Assembly (NCBI GenBank): GCA_050633105.1
Contig: JBOEFW010000074.1
Coordinates: forward strand, 1-64,000
Length of the DNA: 64,000 bases
Source: Aureispira sp050633105
Lineage (GTDB): Bacteria; Bacteroidota; Bacteroidia; Chitinophagales; Saprospiraceae
Reading direction: 5' to 3'
The position numbers and the translations under genes are program-made. Positions 62,865 to 64,000 of this stretch are shown here, piece after piece (the stretch's first letter is position 1; each line of letters opens with the position of its first letter). Under the pieces are notes generated by a model, which ran no database searches, had not been told where the DNA came from, and saw only the letters and a program-made list of their open reading frames with translations.

Positions 62865-64000
62865 ATGTATCCCAATTTACGATACGCGATTTACGACCTG
62901 ACAGGTTTTGATGTACCTGCATTTGCTTTGATTCAAACCTACGGATTCTTCTTAGCCTTTACTTTTCTGGCTTGCGGATGGGCGCTTACCGCTGACCTTA
63001 AACGAAGAGAACGCCTTGGGATTTTGCAGGGCATGGAAGAGATGAAATTGGTGGGGCAGCCGCTCTCTGCCTTGGATGTGATCACTAATGCCATCTTAGG
63101 GTTTTTACTAGGATTTAAGGGCCTGTATGCAATATCTAATACGGATTTATTTACAGGTCCTGAAGCTCGAACCTACTTGCTTTCTATGGAGCATGGCAGT
63201 TGGATTGGAGGGATAGGACTGGCGGCCTTGTTTACCTTTTTGAAATACAGAGACAATAAAAAAGAACGCTTAGAGCATCCTGAGCCTAAGGAAGTAAGTA
63301 AGCTAGTGATGCCCCACGAGCGTGTGAGTGATATTATCATTCTGGCGGCGATTAGTGGGATCATTGGTGCAAAATTGCTCTATATGACGGAGGTAGAATA
63401 TCAATCGATGGAGCAGATGGTTGGTGACTTTTTTAGCGGAAGCGGCCTATCCGTTTATGGAGGCTTTATTTTAGCCTTTTTTGTCGTGACTTATTATGTG
63501 AGAAGTAAGAACATGCCTTTGTTGCAAATGATTGACGCTTGTGCTCCTGCTATGATTTTGGGAACAGGTTTAGGACGTTTGGGCTGTCATTTTTCTGGAG
63601 ATGGCGATTGGGGCGATCCGAACCCTTATGCCAAACCAGCTTCTTGGATTCCAGATTGGTTGTGGGCGTACGATTATCCTAATAATGTGATGAGCGATGG
63701 AGAAGCGATGGCAGATTGTTATTACCCAGAAAACTTTGGCGATTATTGTAATGTTTTGCCTCAAGGCGTTTTTCCAACGCCTATTTTTGAACTGATTATC
63801 TGCTTGATTATTTTTGTAATCTTGTGGAGCTTACGTCCGAAAGTAACTATTCATGGAATTATTTTTTCTGCCTATTTGATGTTCACAGGCGTGCAACGTT
63901 TCTTGTTGGAAATGATTCGTGTTAATGATGATCATGCTATTGCTGGCTTGAATTTATCACAAGCACAGTATATTTCGATCTTCTTAATGATCATTGGCTT
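62865..64000 (+). CDS. lgt: Prolipoprotein diacylglyceryl transferase family protein (partial)
   Basis: Lgt adds diacylglycerol from phosphatidylglycerol to the lipobox Cys of prolipoproteins at the inner membrane. The visible 378 residues begin MYPNLRYAIYDLTGF. They include several membrane helices, the Lgt-like GRLGCHFSGDGDWGDP (in place of GRIGNFINGE) and FPTPIFELI (the PTQLYE equivalent), then a late RFLLEMIRVNDD. The protein is longer than E. coli Lgt (291), with a polar insert near 120-150. The frame is open to the window end, so the true C-terminus lies beyond. The many lipoproteins in this window would be its substrates. The divergence from the classical motif leaves some doubt on activity. 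Confidence 0.8.
   Translation, partial: MYPNLRYAIYDLTGFDVPAFALIQTYGFFLAFTFLACGWALTADLKRRERLGILQGMEEMKLVGQPLSALDVITNAILGFLLGFKGLYAISNTDLFTGPEARTYLLSMEHGSWIGGIGLAALFTFLKYRDNKKERLEHPEPKEVSKLVMPHERVSDIIILAAISGIIGAKLLYMTEVEYQSMEQMVGDFFSGSGLSVYGGFILAFFVVTYYVRSKNMPLLQMIDACAPAMILGTGLGRLGCHFSGDGDWGDPNPYAKPASWIPDWLWAYDYPNNVMSDGEAMADCYYPENFGDYCNVLPQGVFPTPIFELIICLIIFVILWSLRPKVTIHGIIFSAYLMFTGVQRFLLEMIRVNDDHAIAGLNLSQAQYISIFLMIIG

Noticed and set aside
1..64000. tRNA, rRNA, CRISPR array, insertion sequence or prophage genes
   Set aside because: Intergenic stretches were read on both strands and no cloverleaf, repeat-spacer pattern, transposase or phage structural gene was recognised. A short or degenerate tRNA could still be missed by eye.

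Overview
The window looks like a chromosomal segment of a moderately AT-rich member of the Bacteroidota. Signs are the type IX secretion translocon SprA preceded by ruvA, the gliding lipoprotein GldH next to a PSP1/RicT-like gene, a Bat (aerotolerance) gene group, many lipoproteins and outer-membrane barrels, TAnnTTTG-type -7 promoter elements, and signal peptides whose mature product starts with Gln. A class I type HMG-CoA reductase, TPR-CHAT proteins and a GSCFA protein would fit Saprospiria (Aureispira-like), but that placement is a guess. No rRNA, tRNA, CRISPR array, insertion sequence or prophage was seen.

Layout. 0-10 kb: mnmG; an OmpA/PD40 protein; rhomboid protease, AI-2E family permease and GSCFA protein; an outer-membrane barrel; a lysine-rich protein with a helix-hairpin-helix end. 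10-22 kb: a large membrane-anchored TPR-CHAT protein, a goose-type lysozyme without a signal peptide, nadB, a Crp/Fnr regulator, trmB with an O-antigen-ligase-like gene, panD and a small lipoprotein. 22-31 kb: ruvA and the 7.4 kb sprA. 31-42 kb: lipoproteins, an unrecognised 482-residue protein divergent from a beta-helix lipoprotein, HMG-CoA reductase, a possible decayed gene, lipoprotein glutaminyl cyclase, gldH with ricT, gamma-glutamyltransferase, two cold-shock genes.

42-48 kb: batE, batD, a short batD-like gene, batC, ogt and a YbjN-like gene, all on the minus strand; a perfect 34-base palindrome sits inside batD. 48-64 kb: an ABC-2/NatB-like permease, a TonB-receptor-like barrel, a penicillin/AHL acylase, an SRPBCC protein and AMP nucleosidase; then an AT-rich two-gene unit (AAA ATPase plus DUF4276/TOPRIM-like protein) that is the best candidate for an anti-phage or mobile module, followed by a RadC-like JAMM protein, a phosphoesterase, a second TPR-CHAT protein, and an Lgt-like gene cut by the window edge.

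Most genes serve the cell envelope: export (SprA, GldH), N-terminal maturation (glutaminyl cyclase), lipoprotein acylation (Lgt), intramembrane proteolysis (rhomboid), Bat periplasmic proteins and barrels. The rest is ordinary metabolism (NAD, pantothenate, mevalonate, purine salvage), tRNA modification and DNA repair. Coordinates of shortened starts reflect the start codon judged most likely from the signal peptide, promoter or gene spacing.
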